NCBI RefSeq assembly: GCF_002846575.1
Contig: NZ_PJND01000007.1
Location: 1,240,001-1,304,000 of the forward strand
Reading direction: 5' to 3'
Source: Flavobacterium lindanitolerans
GTDB lineage: Bacteria; Bacteroidota; Bacteroidia; Flavobacteriales; Flavobacteriaceae
DNA: 64,000 bases
A program made the position numbers and the translations under genes. Of the stretch, positions 9,818 through 19,317 are shown in pieces. How positions within the stretch are numbered: the stretch's first letter is position 1; every line of letters starts with the position of its first letter. Under the pieces are notes generated by a model, which saw nothing but the letters and a program-made list of their open reading frames with translations, searched no databases and was not told the origin of the DNA.

Positions 9818-11266
9818 TTAATTCATATCACTATATCCAACGGCTTCTCCAATTAAAGTGCCGCTGGTACAACTATTGATTTTTACATTTACGAAATCAC
9901 CTATTTTATAATTTTCTCTAGGAAAAACAACTGTTATGCTTTGTGAATTTCTGCCTGAGAATTGCTCTTCAGATTTTTTTGAAGTCTTTTCTATCAGCAC
10001 CTCTACAGTTTGCCCTAAGAATTCCTGGGTTCTGAAAGCGCTGTGTTTTCTTTGTAAATCAACTATTTCCTGAAGCCTTCTTAGTTTTGTTTCTTCCGGT
10101 ACATCATCTTCCATTTTCCTTCCGGCCAATGTTCCCGGACGTTCAGAATAGGCATACATATATCCGAAACCGTATTTGACATGTTCCATTAAGCTCAATG
10201 TATCCTGGTGGTCTTCTTCCGTTTCGGTAGGAAATCCTGAAATCATATCCTGAGTGATGCCACAACCCGGAATGATACGGTTTATCTTATCAATCAGTTG
10301 GATATATTCTTCTCTGGTATGCAGTCGGTTCATTGCTGCCAATATCCTGTCACTTCCGGATTGTACAGGAAGGTGGATGTGTTTGCATACGTTTGGATAT
10401 TTTGCAATAACATGCAATACGCTTTCATGCATGTCCTGCGGATTCGATGTTGAAAAACGGATACGCATTTTTGGAAATCCTGTAGCGACCATTTCCAGTA
10501 ATTGGGCAAAATCAACAGCCGTAGCTTTTTGGAATTCGGTTGCCTTGACAAAATCTTTTTTCAAACCACCACCATACCAAAGATAGCTGTCTACATTCTG
10601 TCCTAATAAGGTAATTTCTTTAAAACCTCTGTTAGACAAGTCGGCGATTTCTTCCATAATGCTTTGCGGCTCACGGCTTCTTTCACGGCCACGGGTAAAA
10701 GGAACTACGCAAAAGGTACACATATTGTCGCATCCTCTTGTTATGGAAACAAATGCAGTAACGCCATTGCTATGCAAACGAACCGGAGAAATATCGCCAT
10801 AAGTTTCATCTTTGGAAAGAATAACATTAATGGCATCGTTTCCGGCTTCTACTTCCTGCAAAAGATTTGGAAGGTCTTTATAAGCATCCGGGCCGACAAC
10901 CAAATCGACAATTTTTTCTTCTTCTAAAAACTGACTTTTAAGACGTTCCGCCATGCAGCCCAATACACCCACTTTCATTTTTGGATTCACGCTGCGTTTT
11001 ACAGCATTGTATTTTTCCAGTCTTTTTCGTACGGTTTGTTCTGCTTTGTCCCTAATGGAACAGGTGTTGACCAATACCAAATCGGCCTCTTCCAGAATTT
11101 GAGTAGTATTGAAACCATTTTCAGACAAAATAGAGGCTACAACCTCACTATCTGAAAAGTTCATGGCACAACCATAACTTTCAATAAAAAGCTTTTTGGT
11201 GTTTCCTGTTTTATGTTCTAATACAAGGCTTTCCCCTTGCTTGTTTTCTTCTATTATCTTTTCCAT
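9818..11266 (-). CDS. miaB: tRNA-2-methylthio-N6-dimethylallyladenosine synthase MiaB
   Basis: MiaB is a radical-SAM methylthiotransferase that adds a methylthio group to i6A37 of tRNAs. The 482-residue protein has the N-terminal UPF0004 domain with three cluster cysteines (Cys33 in ESYGCAMN, Cys69 in NTCSIRD, Cys104 in GCMAER), the radical-SAM CxxxCxxC at Cys179/183/186 (CDNMCTFC), and a C-terminal TRAM domain (about 415-480). Length and order are those of bacterial MiaB rather than MtaB or RimO. It is preceded by a clear promoter with a dyad (11297-11339). Confidence 0.97.
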   Translation of the reverse strand: MEKIIEENKQGESLVLEHKTGNTKKLFIESYGCAMNFSDSEVVASILSENGFNTTQILEEADLVLVNTCSIRDKAEQTVRKRLEKYNAVKRSVNPKMKVGVLGCMAERLKSQFLEEEKIVDLVVGPDAYKDLPNLLQEVEAGNDAINVILSKDETYGDISPVRLHSNGVTAFVSITRGCDNMCTFCVVPFTRGRERSREPQSIMEEIADLSNRGFKEITLLGQNVDSYLWYGGGLKKDFVKATEFQKATAVDFAQLLEMVATGFPKMRIRFSTSNPQDMHESVLHVIAKYPNVCKHIHLPVQSGSDRILAAMNRLHTREEYIQLIDKINRIIPGCGITQDMISGFPTETEEDHQDTLSLMEHVKYGFGYMYAYSERPGTLAGRKMEDDVPEETKLRRLQEIVDLQRKHSAFRTQEFLGQTVEVLIEKTSKKSEEQFSGRNSQSITVVFPRENYKIGDFVNVKINSCTSGTLIGEAVGYSDMN

Positions 11267-11296
11267 AGTCTCCCAAAGAGAAATTTAATCAGTTTG

Positions 11297-11339
11297 CAAA
11301 GATACAATTATTTGAAGTAATATGACAAGATGTCATATT
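11297..11339 (-). promoter_or_regulatory. miaB promoter with overlapping dyad
   Basis: On the minus strand TATCTTTG at 11304-11297 is a perfect Bacteroidota -7 element (TAnnTTTG), about 30 bases before the miaB ATG. Around the expected -33 position lies a perfect 9-bp inverted repeat with a 3-base spacer, AATATGACA-AGA-TGTCATATT (11319-11339). No T-run follows it, so it looks like an operator rather than a terminator. Confidence 0.6.
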
Positions 11340-11377
11340 TAGATTTAACAATGTTTTTGGAATGTTTTTTACCGTTT

Positions 11378-12670
11378 TTAGGTTCTTCGGAATAAATCCC
11401 GAAATTGGTAAAGCAGTCGCTCCATTAATCGCAAATCCTGGGTGATAATATCAGCAGTTCCGCTCATTTCCTGACGAAATGCAATCTTTTTGTGATAGGA
11501 AGTTTCCAGTTTGTTTGGCAAGGATACATCAATAAGAATGTTACCTTCTTTATCAGGGGTTAAAGAGATGGATTGTATTTTCCCTCTGATGACTCCAAAT
11601 TCCCGGTCAGGATAATTTGCCAGACGGATATTTACATTCTGGCCAATTTTGATTTTTCCTGAATTTTGAGCCTTGGCTTTTATCTTTCCGATGTAATTGT
11701 CAGATTCTTTCGGGATAATAGAAAAAACATTATCGCCTGCTGTAATGGTTTGGTTTTCTGTCCATACTTGCATGAAAGAGACTTCGCCTGAAATTGATGA
11801 CCGGAGCACATAGGCTAATTCCCAATCGGCAATGGCTTTTTTCAACTGGTTATAGGACTGTATAGCATTCCTGAACAGACTTACATCGTCTTTAGTCTCG
11901 TTAATTTTTGTCGATTTGCTGTTTTTGTTCAAATCATTCAACGACGATTTCATTTGCGAAATAGAGGAACTGAGTCCACGCAAGTTTTTTTCTGTCTGGA
12001 GATAATCTAAATTTTTAGTTTCCCATTCCTGTGTGGATATAATGCCTTTGTCGTAAAGTTTTTTATAACGGTCAAGCTCTTTCTTTTTAAGCTGTATCTC
12101 CGTTTCGCTTATTTGTTTTTGCTGTTGCAAAAGGTTTAGTCTTTCTTTGATTTCGATGACTTCATAATTTTGTGCAGCGCCTTCTACTTTATAAGGCTGT
12201 AATTTTCTGTTAAGGCTGTAAGCAATAAAATCTTTTTCAAATACGGCAAATGGCCCTTCAATTTCACCCAGCTGCATGGAAGGGAGCGATTCAAACGGAA
12301 ACCGGATAAAACTCTTATCTATTTTAAGGGTGTCGATGATGCTTTTTAGCAAAAACACATCCTGATATCGGGCCGTGTTTTCAATTACGGCCAAAGCTGT
12401 ATTTGCCGAAACAGTTTCTCCGTTTTTGATAAAAATTTTCTCAATACGCCCCGAACTTTTGGTAATGAGTCTCTGTGGAGGGATTTGCGTGGTTATGGTA
12501 ATTTCTGAAGTAACAATGTCAGGATATTTTACAACCCACGACATGACCAGTAAGGATAACAGTACGGTCAAAATAACCACATTTCCCCATCGTATCATCC
12601 AATGCGGTACTTTGGTCAGGATTTCCTGAACCTCTTCACTTCGTAGTTCTATGTGTTTATCGTCTGGCAT
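11378..12670 (-). CDS. HlyD-family periplasmic adaptor of a peptide exporter
   Basis: The 430-residue protein has a short cytoplasmic N-terminus, one membrane helix (about residues 28-47), a split biotinyl-lipoyl domain (near 75-105 and 290-330, 'AYVLRSSISGEVSF'), a long coiled-coil hairpin (about 140-260) and a beta-barrel C-terminus. This is the membrane-fusion protein layout of type I and peptidase-ABC exporters. It follows the ABC transporter's stop codon directly (TAATATG). The open frame extends upstream to a TTG inside the ABC gene, but the ATG at 12670 is preferred. An outer-membrane TolC partner is not in this cluster. Confidence 0.88.
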   Translation of the reverse strand: MPDDKHIELRSEEVQEILTKVPHWMIRWGNVVILTVLLSLLVMSWVVKYPDIVTSEITITTQIPPQRLITKSSGRIEKIFIKNGETVSANTALAVIENTARYQDVFLLKSIIDTLKIDKSFIRFPFESLPSMQLGEIEGPFAVFEKDFIAYSLNRKLQPYKVEGAAQNYEVIEIKERLNLLQQQKQISETEIQLKKKELDRYKKLYDKGIISTQEWETKNLDYLQTEKNLRGLSSSISQMKSSLNDLNKNSKSTKINETKDDVSLFRNAIQSYNQLKKAIADWELAYVLRSSISGEVSFMQVWTENQTITAGDNVFSIIPKESDNYIGKIKAKAQNSGKIKIGQNVNIRLANYPDREFGVIRGKIQSISLTPDKEGNILIDVSLPNKLETSYHKKIAFRQEMSGTADIITQDLRLMERLLYQFRDLFRRT

Positions 12671-12671
12671 A

Positions 12672-14864
12672 TTATGTTCCGAGTTGCAGTTGGTTTTTAA
12701 CAAGCTGGTAGTAGCTTCCTTTTAATTTTACTAATGCTTCGTGATTGCCCTGTTCTATTATTTTTCCATTATCGAGAACTACTATCTGGTCAGCATTCAT
12801 GACGGTGCTTAGTCGGTGTGCAATTACCACAACGGTTTTATTTTTGAAGAAAACATCCAGTTTTTCCATGATTTCTTTTTCATTGTTGGCATCAAGTGCC
12901 GATGTAGCCTCGTCAAAAAACAACATTTCCGGGTTTTTGTAAACCGCCCTGGCAATCAATAATCGTTGCTTTTGCCCGGTACTCATGCCAATGCCTTCCA
13001 TGCCAATTTTGGTGTTATATCCCAAAGGCAAACCTGAAATATATCCTTTGATATTTGCCACATCACTGGCATAGGCGAGTCTTTCCTTGTTTATAATGTC
13101 AACACCAATCGCAATGTTGTTGGCTATTGTATCATTAAAAATATAGCCTTCCTGCATCACAGCGCCAATATTGGCACGCCATGTTTTTTGGGCAATGTTT
13201 TTAAGGAGCGTGTTTCCAACCGTAATTTCTCCTTTGTCGCATTCGTAAAATTTCAACAGGAGCTTCATCAGCGTTGTCTTACCACTGCCGCTGGTTCCTA
13301 CAATTGCCGTTATCTTATTGGCAGGGATGACAAGATTCAGGTTTTCTAAAACAGGAGTGTCTGTTCCTGTATATCTAAAGCTGACGTCTTTAAGTACAAT
13401 GTCGGAATCAACAGGAAATTCATGAATCTGATTTTCTTCCTGTTGGCTTTCGTCTTCTTTTTCATGGATTTCAGATAATCGGGAAAGCGATATTTTTGCG
13501 TCCTGTACTTCCCGGATGAATTGGATGAGTTGTGTAATCGGGCCATCTAGGCTTCCTACAATACTGGTAATTGCCATCATCATACCCAGCGTAATTTCTC
13601 CATCAATAACCAATTTGGCAGAAAGGAAAATAATGAAGATGTTTTTAAGTTGGTTGATGGTTGAGGAACCAATGTTTTGTGTTTGTTCCAATACCAATCC
13701 TTTCATGGAAACTTTAAAAAGGCGGGCCTGAATATATTCCCAGCTCCAGCGTTTTTGCTTTTCGGCATTGTGGAGCTTGATTTCCTGCATTCCGTTTATG
13801 AGTTCGATGACCTTGCTTTGCTCCTGGCTGATTTCTGAAAAACGTTTGTAATCCAAGGCTTCTCTTCGTTTAAGAAACAGGATAATCCAAAGAAAATAGA
13901 GCAGGCTTCCGGCAAAGAAAACCAAAAAGATTTTCAGGTTGTAATAGGCCAGAACACCTCCCATTATAATCATGTTGATTATAGAAAACAGCACATCCAG
14001 TGACGAGGTTGTTAACAGTCGCTCAATTCTGTTATGGTCGTTGATTCGCTGCATGATGTCTCCGGTCATCCTGACGTCAAAAAAGGAAATTGGCAGATTC
14101 ATCAGTTTGATAAAGAAATCAGAAATAAGCGAAATGTTTATTCTTGCCGAAAGATGGAGCGATATCCAACTTCTGATAAGTTCCAAGGCTGTTTTTCCGG
14201 CAAACAAAAAAAGCTGGGCAAACAAGACCAGATAAACGAAGTGAATATTCTGGTTTTGGATTCCAATATCGACGATGCTTTGCGTAAGAAATGGAAAAAT
14301 CAGTTGTAATAAACTGCTTGCCAGAAGTCCAATCGCTAATTGAATAATAAACGATTTGTACCGGAATACATATCTTGAAAGCAGTCCGAAACCAAAAACG
14401 CTTTTGTTTTCTTTTTCAAATTCGTTTTCGTAGAATTTGGGTGTAGTATCAAAAAGAAGGGCTATTCCTTCTGGAGTTGCTTCGGTTGCATTATTTCCAA
14501 TCCAGGATTTTAAAAAATCCTCTTTATTGTATTGGAGCAGCCCAAAGGCCGGGTCGGAAACATAATAAACCCCTTTTTTGATTTTATACAGTACTACATA
14601 GTGATTGTTATTCCAATGTAATATGCACGGTAAAGGTGCTTCTTCCAGTTTTTCTAAACTGAGCCGTACACCCAGTGTCCGGAATCCTATTTTTTCTGCC
14701 GCTTCACTTAGCGATAGCAAATTGCTTCCCTCTCTGGTGGTTTCGCTTAGACTGCGAAGCTTTTGTATGTTGATATTTTTGCCATGGTATTTGGCAATAA
14801 TCTTCAAGCTGGTAGGGCCACAGTCTTTTTGGTCGGCTTGTTTGAAAAAAGGGAATTTCTGCAT
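12672..14864 (-). CDS. Peptidase C39-containing ABC transporter (PCAT)
   Basis: This exporter cleaves double-glycine leader peptides and transports the matured peptide. The 730-residue protein has an N-terminal C39 peptidase with catalytic Cys15 (QKDCGPTS), His88 (NNHYVVL) and Asp104 (SDPAFG). A six-helix transmembrane domain follows (about 165-430), then an ATPase with Walker A GTSGSGKTT near 521, a modified signature MSTGQ near 626 (for LSGGQ), Walker B LFFDEATSALD and H-loop IAHRLST. The peptidase triad is intact, so processing is expected. It is flanked by the HlyD adaptor and the VKOR/thioredoxin fusion; no precursor peptide gene was found nearby. Confidence 0.95.
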   Translation of the reverse strand: MQKFPFFKQADQKDCGPTSLKIIAKYHGKNINIQKLRSLSETTREGSNLLSLSEAAEKIGFRTLGVRLSLEKLEEAPLPCILHWNNNHYVVLYKIKKGVYYVSDPAFGLLQYNKEDFLKSWIGNNATEATPEGIALLFDTTPKFYENEFEKENKSVFGFGLLSRYVFRYKSFIIQLAIGLLASSLLQLIFPFLTQSIVDIGIQNQNIHFVYLVLFAQLFLFAGKTALELIRSWISLHLSARINISLISDFFIKLMNLPISFFDVRMTGDIMQRINDHNRIERLLTTSSLDVLFSIINMIIMGGVLAYYNLKIFLVFFAGSLLYFLWIILFLKRREALDYKRFSEISQEQSKVIELINGMQEIKLHNAEKQKRWSWEYIQARLFKVSMKGLVLEQTQNIGSSTINQLKNIFIIFLSAKLVIDGEITLGMMMAITSIVGSLDGPITQLIQFIREVQDAKISLSRLSEIHEKEDESQQEENQIHEFPVDSDIVLKDVSFRYTGTDTPVLENLNLVIPANKITAIVGTSGSGKTTLMKLLLKFYECDKGEITVGNTLLKNIAQKTWRANIGAVMQEGYIFNDTIANNIAIGVDIINKERLAYASDVANIKGYISGLPLGYNTKIGMEGIGMSTGQKQRLLIARAVYKNPEMLFFDEATSALDANNEKEIMEKLDVFFKNKTVVVIAHRLSTVMNADQIVVLDNGKIIEQGNHEALVKLKGSYYQLVKNQLQLGT

Positions 14865-14935
14865 TAATTTTTTCAGAATTTAGTCAAATATATTTCTTAT
14901 TTCCTTAGGATGAACAACTAGTCTGTAATTTACGT

Positions 14936-16483
14936 CTAAACGATTGCGGCTTTTAGGTCTTCCAGTTCCGACAGGAAATATTTTATTTCTTCCAATTCAT
15001 ATTCTTTAGGCAATAATTTATGGTCTACTATTTTTACCGGCGTATAATTGAATTCGTTTTTGATACACCATTGGTATTGTCTATTGAGTTCTGTCGCTAC
15101 TTCCTCGCTGATGGTTTGCTGTTTCCATTTTTTTAACCAGTCTTCGATATTGAGATTTTGGACATGCCAGTCTTCAATAGCCTGTCTGATATTGCCATTG
15201 CTGAAATAGATTTGCTGCAGATTTGTTGCGACAGGCACATAAGGATTTCCAAGATTGTCTATATTCAGGTTAAAATAAACCGCCAACCTGATTTTTTCGG
15301 GATATTTTTCCATAAAGTCTTTCCCTTTTTGATAAGCTGTATGGCAATGACCACAACTAGGGCTAAGGAAAAGCCTTAAGGTTAATGAAGCTTCCGGATT
15401 TCCAAAAAGAATAGGTTTTAGGCTTGTCAATTCCGGCAACTCCTGTACATCTGAAGAAAGAAACTCGAATAGGTTGAAATTCCTTTTGAATCTGGAAAGT
15501 TCCTTGTTTTTGTCTGCCAGGTCTTTTCTTTCAGATATGATTTTTTTTAGTGGAAACCACAAGGCAGAACAGATTAAAGCTATAATAGTGTAATGGATGA
15601 CAGCCGTTAGATTTATCTTGAAATTATCAAAGTATGAAACGTACAATAATGATTGTGCCAAAACCAAAGACGACACAACAAGGCAGAGCATGCACCATTT
15701 TTTAAGCTTTGTCTTTTGCAGGTATACTGAATAAAGACAGACGGGTAATGACAGCAGGCTAAGCAACCCGATAATGCCAAAAGCAGACCCCGCTAATGAA
15801 CCGGCTATAAAATTGATGGAGAAAAATAAAATGGGCAAGTCTGTAAAATCAAGCCATTGGGTAATCCGGCTGTTTTTTGACTTAATTACTGAATCACATG
15901 AGGTATTGGAATTAAAGCTACAGATTTTAGAAACGAGTTCGTTGCCGTTCTCGTTTTTTTCTAAAAGTATAAAAATACCGGCAAGCAATCCTATAAATGA
16001 TAGGGTTCTGAACAGGAAGCCGTAAATTTCAAATCCGTAAGCAAAATTAGAAACCAGATAAACAGTGGCCAATACTGCTAAAGTAATGGCTATTTTGTGT
16101 TCTGATTTTTTTATATCAGATGGTTTTTCGTTTTTCTCAATTGCCAGAATCAAACCATTCCATAATTCCCGAAATTCTTCCCGGGTTACGGTATGTTTTT
16201 CATTGTTTTCGGTCTCATAAATAATAGTGTCCTGGTTCTTACTGACAAAGACAAAGTTTAGGGCATCCTTGACTTCTATAGCTGCAATAAAGTGTTCCGG
16301 AAGATTTTCAAGCTGATTTTTAGGAACATTGGCAGCCATGTTTTCGATACGCAACACTTCCAGAGTGTCTGTGACGGAAAACAAGCTTGGGTAGTTGGGG
16401 TGTGAGAGATAAATATCTTTAAATTCCTCATTCAGATTGCCATGCCGATTCTGTTCTAGGTATTTCTTAAGGACTGAAATCAC
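14936..16483 (-). CDS. C39-like / VKOR / thioredoxin fusion, disulfide-forming membrane protein
   Basis: The 515-residue protein joins three parts. Residues 1-125 resemble a C39 peptidase fold without its catalytic Cys. Residues 130-312 form a vitamin K epoxide reductase domain of several membrane helices with loop cysteines Cys188 and Cys196 and active-site CMLC (Cys264, Cys267). Residues 340-515 form a thioredoxin-like domain with CGHC (Cys377-Cys380) and a TPVKIVD segment typical of the cis-Pro region. VKOR-thioredoxin pairs form disulfides in exported proteins. Position 71 bases upstream of the C39 exporter suggests it oxidises the exported peptide. The start is GTG at 16483: an in-frame TGA lies just upstream and no ATG is available before residue 49. 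Confidence 0.85.
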   Translation of the reverse strand: MISVLKKYLEQNRHGNLNEEFKDIYLSHPNYPSLFSVTDTLEVLRIENMAANVPKNQLENLPEHFIAAIEVKDALNFVFVSKNQDTIIYETENNEKHTVTREEFRELWNGLILAIEKNEKPSDIKKSEHKIAITLAVLATVYLVSNFAYGFEIYGFLFRTLSFIGLLAGIFILLEKNENGNELVSKICSFNSNTSCDSVIKSKNSRITQWLDFTDLPILFFSINFIAGSLAGSAFGIIGLLSLLSLPVCLYSVYLQKTKLKKWCMLCLVVSSLVLAQSLLYVSYFDNFKINLTAVIHYTIIALICSALWFPLKKIISERKDLADKNKELSRFKRNFNLFEFLSSDVQELPELTSLKPILFGNPEASLTLRLFLSPSCGHCHTAYQKGKDFMEKYPEKIRLAVYFNLNIDNLGNPYVPVATNLQQIYFSNGNIRQAIEDWHVQNLNIEDWLKKWKQQTISEEVATELNRQYQWCIKNEFNYTPVKIVDHKLLPKEYELEEIKYFLSELEDLKAAIV

Positions 16484-16794
16484 GATGTTTTCGTTTTTAG
16501 TTTGGATTCATGGTAGGAAAAATCTTGTAATATGTTTGCATAAATTTATAAATAAGAAATGAAAATCGGTTATGAAATCCGAATGTTTAACATAAAAAGG
16601 AAGCCGATAGGAGGTAAAGGGTGTCTATATAAGGTAGGGAGTCTTAAAATTTATATGGTATTTTCAATCTTTTAAGAATCAGTGTTTTGCTCTTTCTCAG
16701 AAGTCTGTTAGGAGTTAATAATTTTACTTTTAAAATTTTCTGAAATGCAATATTTAAAAAATTCATATACTTTTGCGACACAAACAGAAGCATT
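16484..16794. other. 311-bp divergent intergenic region
   Basis: The region separates the minus-strand export cassette from topA. It holds the topA promoter near its right end. I searched both strands for a small precursor peptide with a Gly-Gly processing site and saw none. The only short frame is a 40-codon minus-strand one (about 16644-16766), rich in Lys/Arg/Leu and without a leader motif. Confidence 0.6.
16768..16775 (+). promoter_or_regulatory. topA -7 element
   Basis: TACTTTTG matches the Bacteroidota -7 consensus TAnnTTTG exactly, 19 bases before the topA ATG. A convincing -33 TTG at the right distance is not apparent. The leader would be about 15 bases. Confidence 0.6.
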
Positions 16795-19314
16795 ATGGCA
16801 AAGAATTTAGTGATTGTTGAGTCGCCTGCAAAGGCAAAAACCATTGAGAAGTTTTTAGGGAGCGAATATCAGGTAGAGTCCAGTTACGGGCATATAGCAG
16901 ATTTGCCTTCTAAAGAAATAGGAGTAGATGTTGAAAATGGCTTTCTTCCAAAATATGAAGTTTCTCCTGATAAAAAAGCATTGGTGAAAAAACTCAAGGA
17001 TCTTTCTAAAAAAGCAGATACGGTTTGGCTGGCGAGTGATGAGGATCGTGAAGGAGAAGCCATTTCGTGGCATTTGTCAGAAGAATTAAAGTTAGAGCCA
17101 TCAAAAACAAAAAGGATTGTTTTTCATGAAATTACCAAAACGGCAATCCAAAAAGCGATTGAGAATCCAAGAGGAATTAATTACGATTTGGTAAATGCGC
17201 AGCAGGCAAGAAGAGTCCTGGACAGATTGGTGGGTTATGAGCTTTCTCCGGTTTTATGGAGAAAAGTAAAAGGCGGGCTTTCTGCCGGAAGAGTACAGTC
17301 AGTTTCAGTAAGATTAATTGTAGAAAGAGAAAGAGAAATCCAAAACTTTAAAGCCGTAGCTTCTTACTCTATAGTAGCAGAATTTTCAAATGAAGCCGGA
17401 AAAACATTTAAGGCGAAACTGCCAAAGAATTTCAATACAAAAAAAGAAGCCGAAGATTTCCTGAATAAAAATATAGGTTCTACATATAAGGTATCAGATT
17501 TAGAAACGAAACCTACCAAAAAATCACCGGCAGCACCATTTACTACTTCCACTTTGCAACAGGAAGCAGCAAGAAAATTATACCTTCCGGTTGGGGTGAC
17601 GATGCAATTGGCCCAAAGGCTTTATGAAGCGGGATTGATTACCTATATGAGAACAGACAGTGTCAATCTGTCGAATGAAGCCATAAATGCTGCTGAGGCA
17701 GAAATCATCAAATCGTATGGTAAGGAATTTTCAAAGCCCAGAACTTTTGCCAATAAGAGCAAAGGTGCTCAGGAAGCACACGAGGCCATCCGTCCGACAG
17801 ATATGTCAAGGCATACGGTAAACATTGATAGAGACCAGGCCCGACTTTATGACCTGATTTGGAAAAGAACATTGGCTTCGCAGATGAGCGATGCCGAATT
17901 GGAAAGAACCAATGTAAAAATTGAAGCCAATAACCATTCAGAGGTGTTTGCCGCAACCGGAGAAGTTTTGCTTTTTGAAGGATTTCTTAAAGTATATCTG
18001 GAAGGACATGATGATGAAGACGAAGAACAGGAAGGAATGCTTCCGGCTTTAAAAGTGAATGAAAAACTTCAGAACAATTATATCACTGCAACAGAACGTT
18101 ATTCCAGACCGCCGGCAAGGTATACGGAAGCTTCTTTGGTTAAAAAACTGGAAGAGCTTGGAATTGGCCGTCCGTCGACTTATGCTCCAACCATTTCGAC
18201 AATTATTAATAGAAATTATGTTGAAAAAGGAAATCTGGACGGGCAGGAAAGAAAATATACGCAATTGACCTTACAGTCCGGAAAAGTTGATGAAAAGCTA
18301 CTAAAGGAAAATACAGGTTCTGATAAAGGAAAACTCGTTCCAACTGATATTGGTGTTATTGTGACCGATTTCCTAGTAAAGAATTTTGAAAGAATATTAG
18401 ATTATAATTTTACGGCAAAAGTTGAGCAGGATTTTGATGAAATTGCAGAAGGAAATGTAAACTGGGCAAAGATGATGCAGGAGTTTTATGACCAGTTCCA
18501 TCCTAATGTAAAAGATGTAGAAGCCAATGCAGAGAGAGAATCGGGAGAGAGAATTCTGGGAACGGATCCGAAAACAGGAAAACCGGTAAGTGTTCGTTTG
18601 GGTAAATTTGGTCCAATGGCTCAGATAGGTGATGCGGAAGATGATGAAAAGCAATTTGCAAGTCTGATGGCCGACCAGAATATTGGAAATATTACTCTGG
18701 AAGAAGCTTTGAATTTGTTCTTGCTGCCTAAAAAATTAGGAGATTATAAAGGTGAAGAGGTAGAAGTTAACAATGGTCGTTTCGGGCCTTACGTGCGATT
18801 TGGAAAAATGTTCATTTCGCTTCCAAAAGGAGAAGATCCTTTGGATGTTACTTTTGACCGTGCCAAAGAATTGATAGCCGAAAAAGAACAGGCAGATGCT
18901 CCAATCGGAACGTATAAAAATGAGCCGGTACAAAAAGGAGTGGGTCGTTTCGGACCTTTTATCAAATGGAATGGCATGTTTATTAATGTCAGCAAAAAAT
19001 ACAATTTCGACAATCTTTCCCAATCCGACATTACTGAGTTGATAGAGGACAAGCTCCAAAAAGAGATTGATAAGGTAATTCATGATTGGAAAGAAGACGG
19101 AATCCGGGTTGAAAAAGCGCGTTGGGGACGTTCAGTCATTACCAAAGGGAAGGTCAAGATAGAATTGAGTAAAGATGTTGATGCATCCAAACTTACTTTG
19201 GACGAAGTAAAAGATATGATTGAGAAGAAGGCTCCCGCAAAGAAGACTGCGGCAAAAAAGACAACCGCTACGAAAAAGCCGGCTGCTAAAAAAACTACTG
19301 TAAAAAAGAAATAA
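16795..19314 (+). CDS. topA: DNA topoisomerase I
   Basis: The type IA topoisomerase relaxes negative supercoils. The 839-residue protein opens with the Toprim domain (NLVIVESPAKAKTIEKFLG, then the DEDREGEAI acidic motif near 83), followed by the core with catalytic Tyr284 in GLITYMRTDS. The C-terminal half lacks Cys4 zinc fingers and instead has repeated 'G.fGp.v..g....slp' topoisomerase repeats (about 595-770), ending in a Lys/Ala/Thr-rich tail (about 805-839). This is the usual Bacteroidota arrangement. The downstream arginase-like gene starts 3 bases after the stop, so the two are co-transcribed. Confidence 0.98.
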   Translation: MAKNLVIVESPAKAKTIEKFLGSEYQVESSYGHIADLPSKEIGVDVENGFLPKYEVSPDKKALVKKLKDLSKKADTVWLASDEDREGEAISWHLSEELKLEPSKTKRIVFHEITKTAIQKAIENPRGINYDLVNAQQARRVLDRLVGYELSPVLWRKVKGGLSAGRVQSVSVRLIVEREREIQNFKAVASYSIVAEFSNEAGKTFKAKLPKNFNTKKEAEDFLNKNIGSTYKVSDLETKPTKKSPAAPFTTSTLQQEAARKLYLPVGVTMQLAQRLYEAGLITYMRTDSVNLSNEAINAAEAEIIKSYGKEFSKPRTFANKSKGAQEAHEAIRPTDMSRHTVNIDRDQARLYDLIWKRTLASQMSDAELERTNVKIEANNHSEVFAATGEVLLFEGFLKVYLEGHDDEDEEQEGMLPALKVNEKLQNNYITATERYSRPPARYTEASLVKKLEELGIGRPSTYAPTISTIINRNYVEKGNLDGQERKYTQLTLQSGKVDEKLLKENTGSDKGKLVPTDIGVIVTDFLVKNFERILDYNFTAKVEQDFDEIAEGNVNWAKMMQEFYDQFHPNVKDVEANAERESGERILGTDPKTGKPVSVRLGKFGPMAQIGDAEDDEKQFASLMADQNIGNITLEEALNLFLLPKKLGDYKGEEVEVNNGRFGPYVRFGKMFISLPKGEDPLDVTFDRAKELIAEKEQADAPIGTYKNEPVQKGVGRFGPFIKWNGMFINVSKKYNFDNLSQSDITELIEDKLQKEIDKVIHDWKEDGIRVEKARWGRSVITKGKVKIELSKDVDASKLTLDEVKDMIEKKAPAKKTAAKKTTATKKPAAKKTTVKKK

Positions 19315-19317
19315 TAT

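Noticed and set aside
12672..12703. TTG start for the HlyD adaptor inside the ABC gene
   Set aside because: It adds 11 non-family residues; the ATG at 12670 follows the stop directly and fits the family N-terminus.
16644..16766. A 40-codon minus-strand frame, rich in Lys and Leu, as a precursor for the nearby peptide exporter
   Set aside because: It has no Gly-Gly or Gly-Ala processing site, no leader pattern and no Cys, and part of it overlaps the topA promoter.
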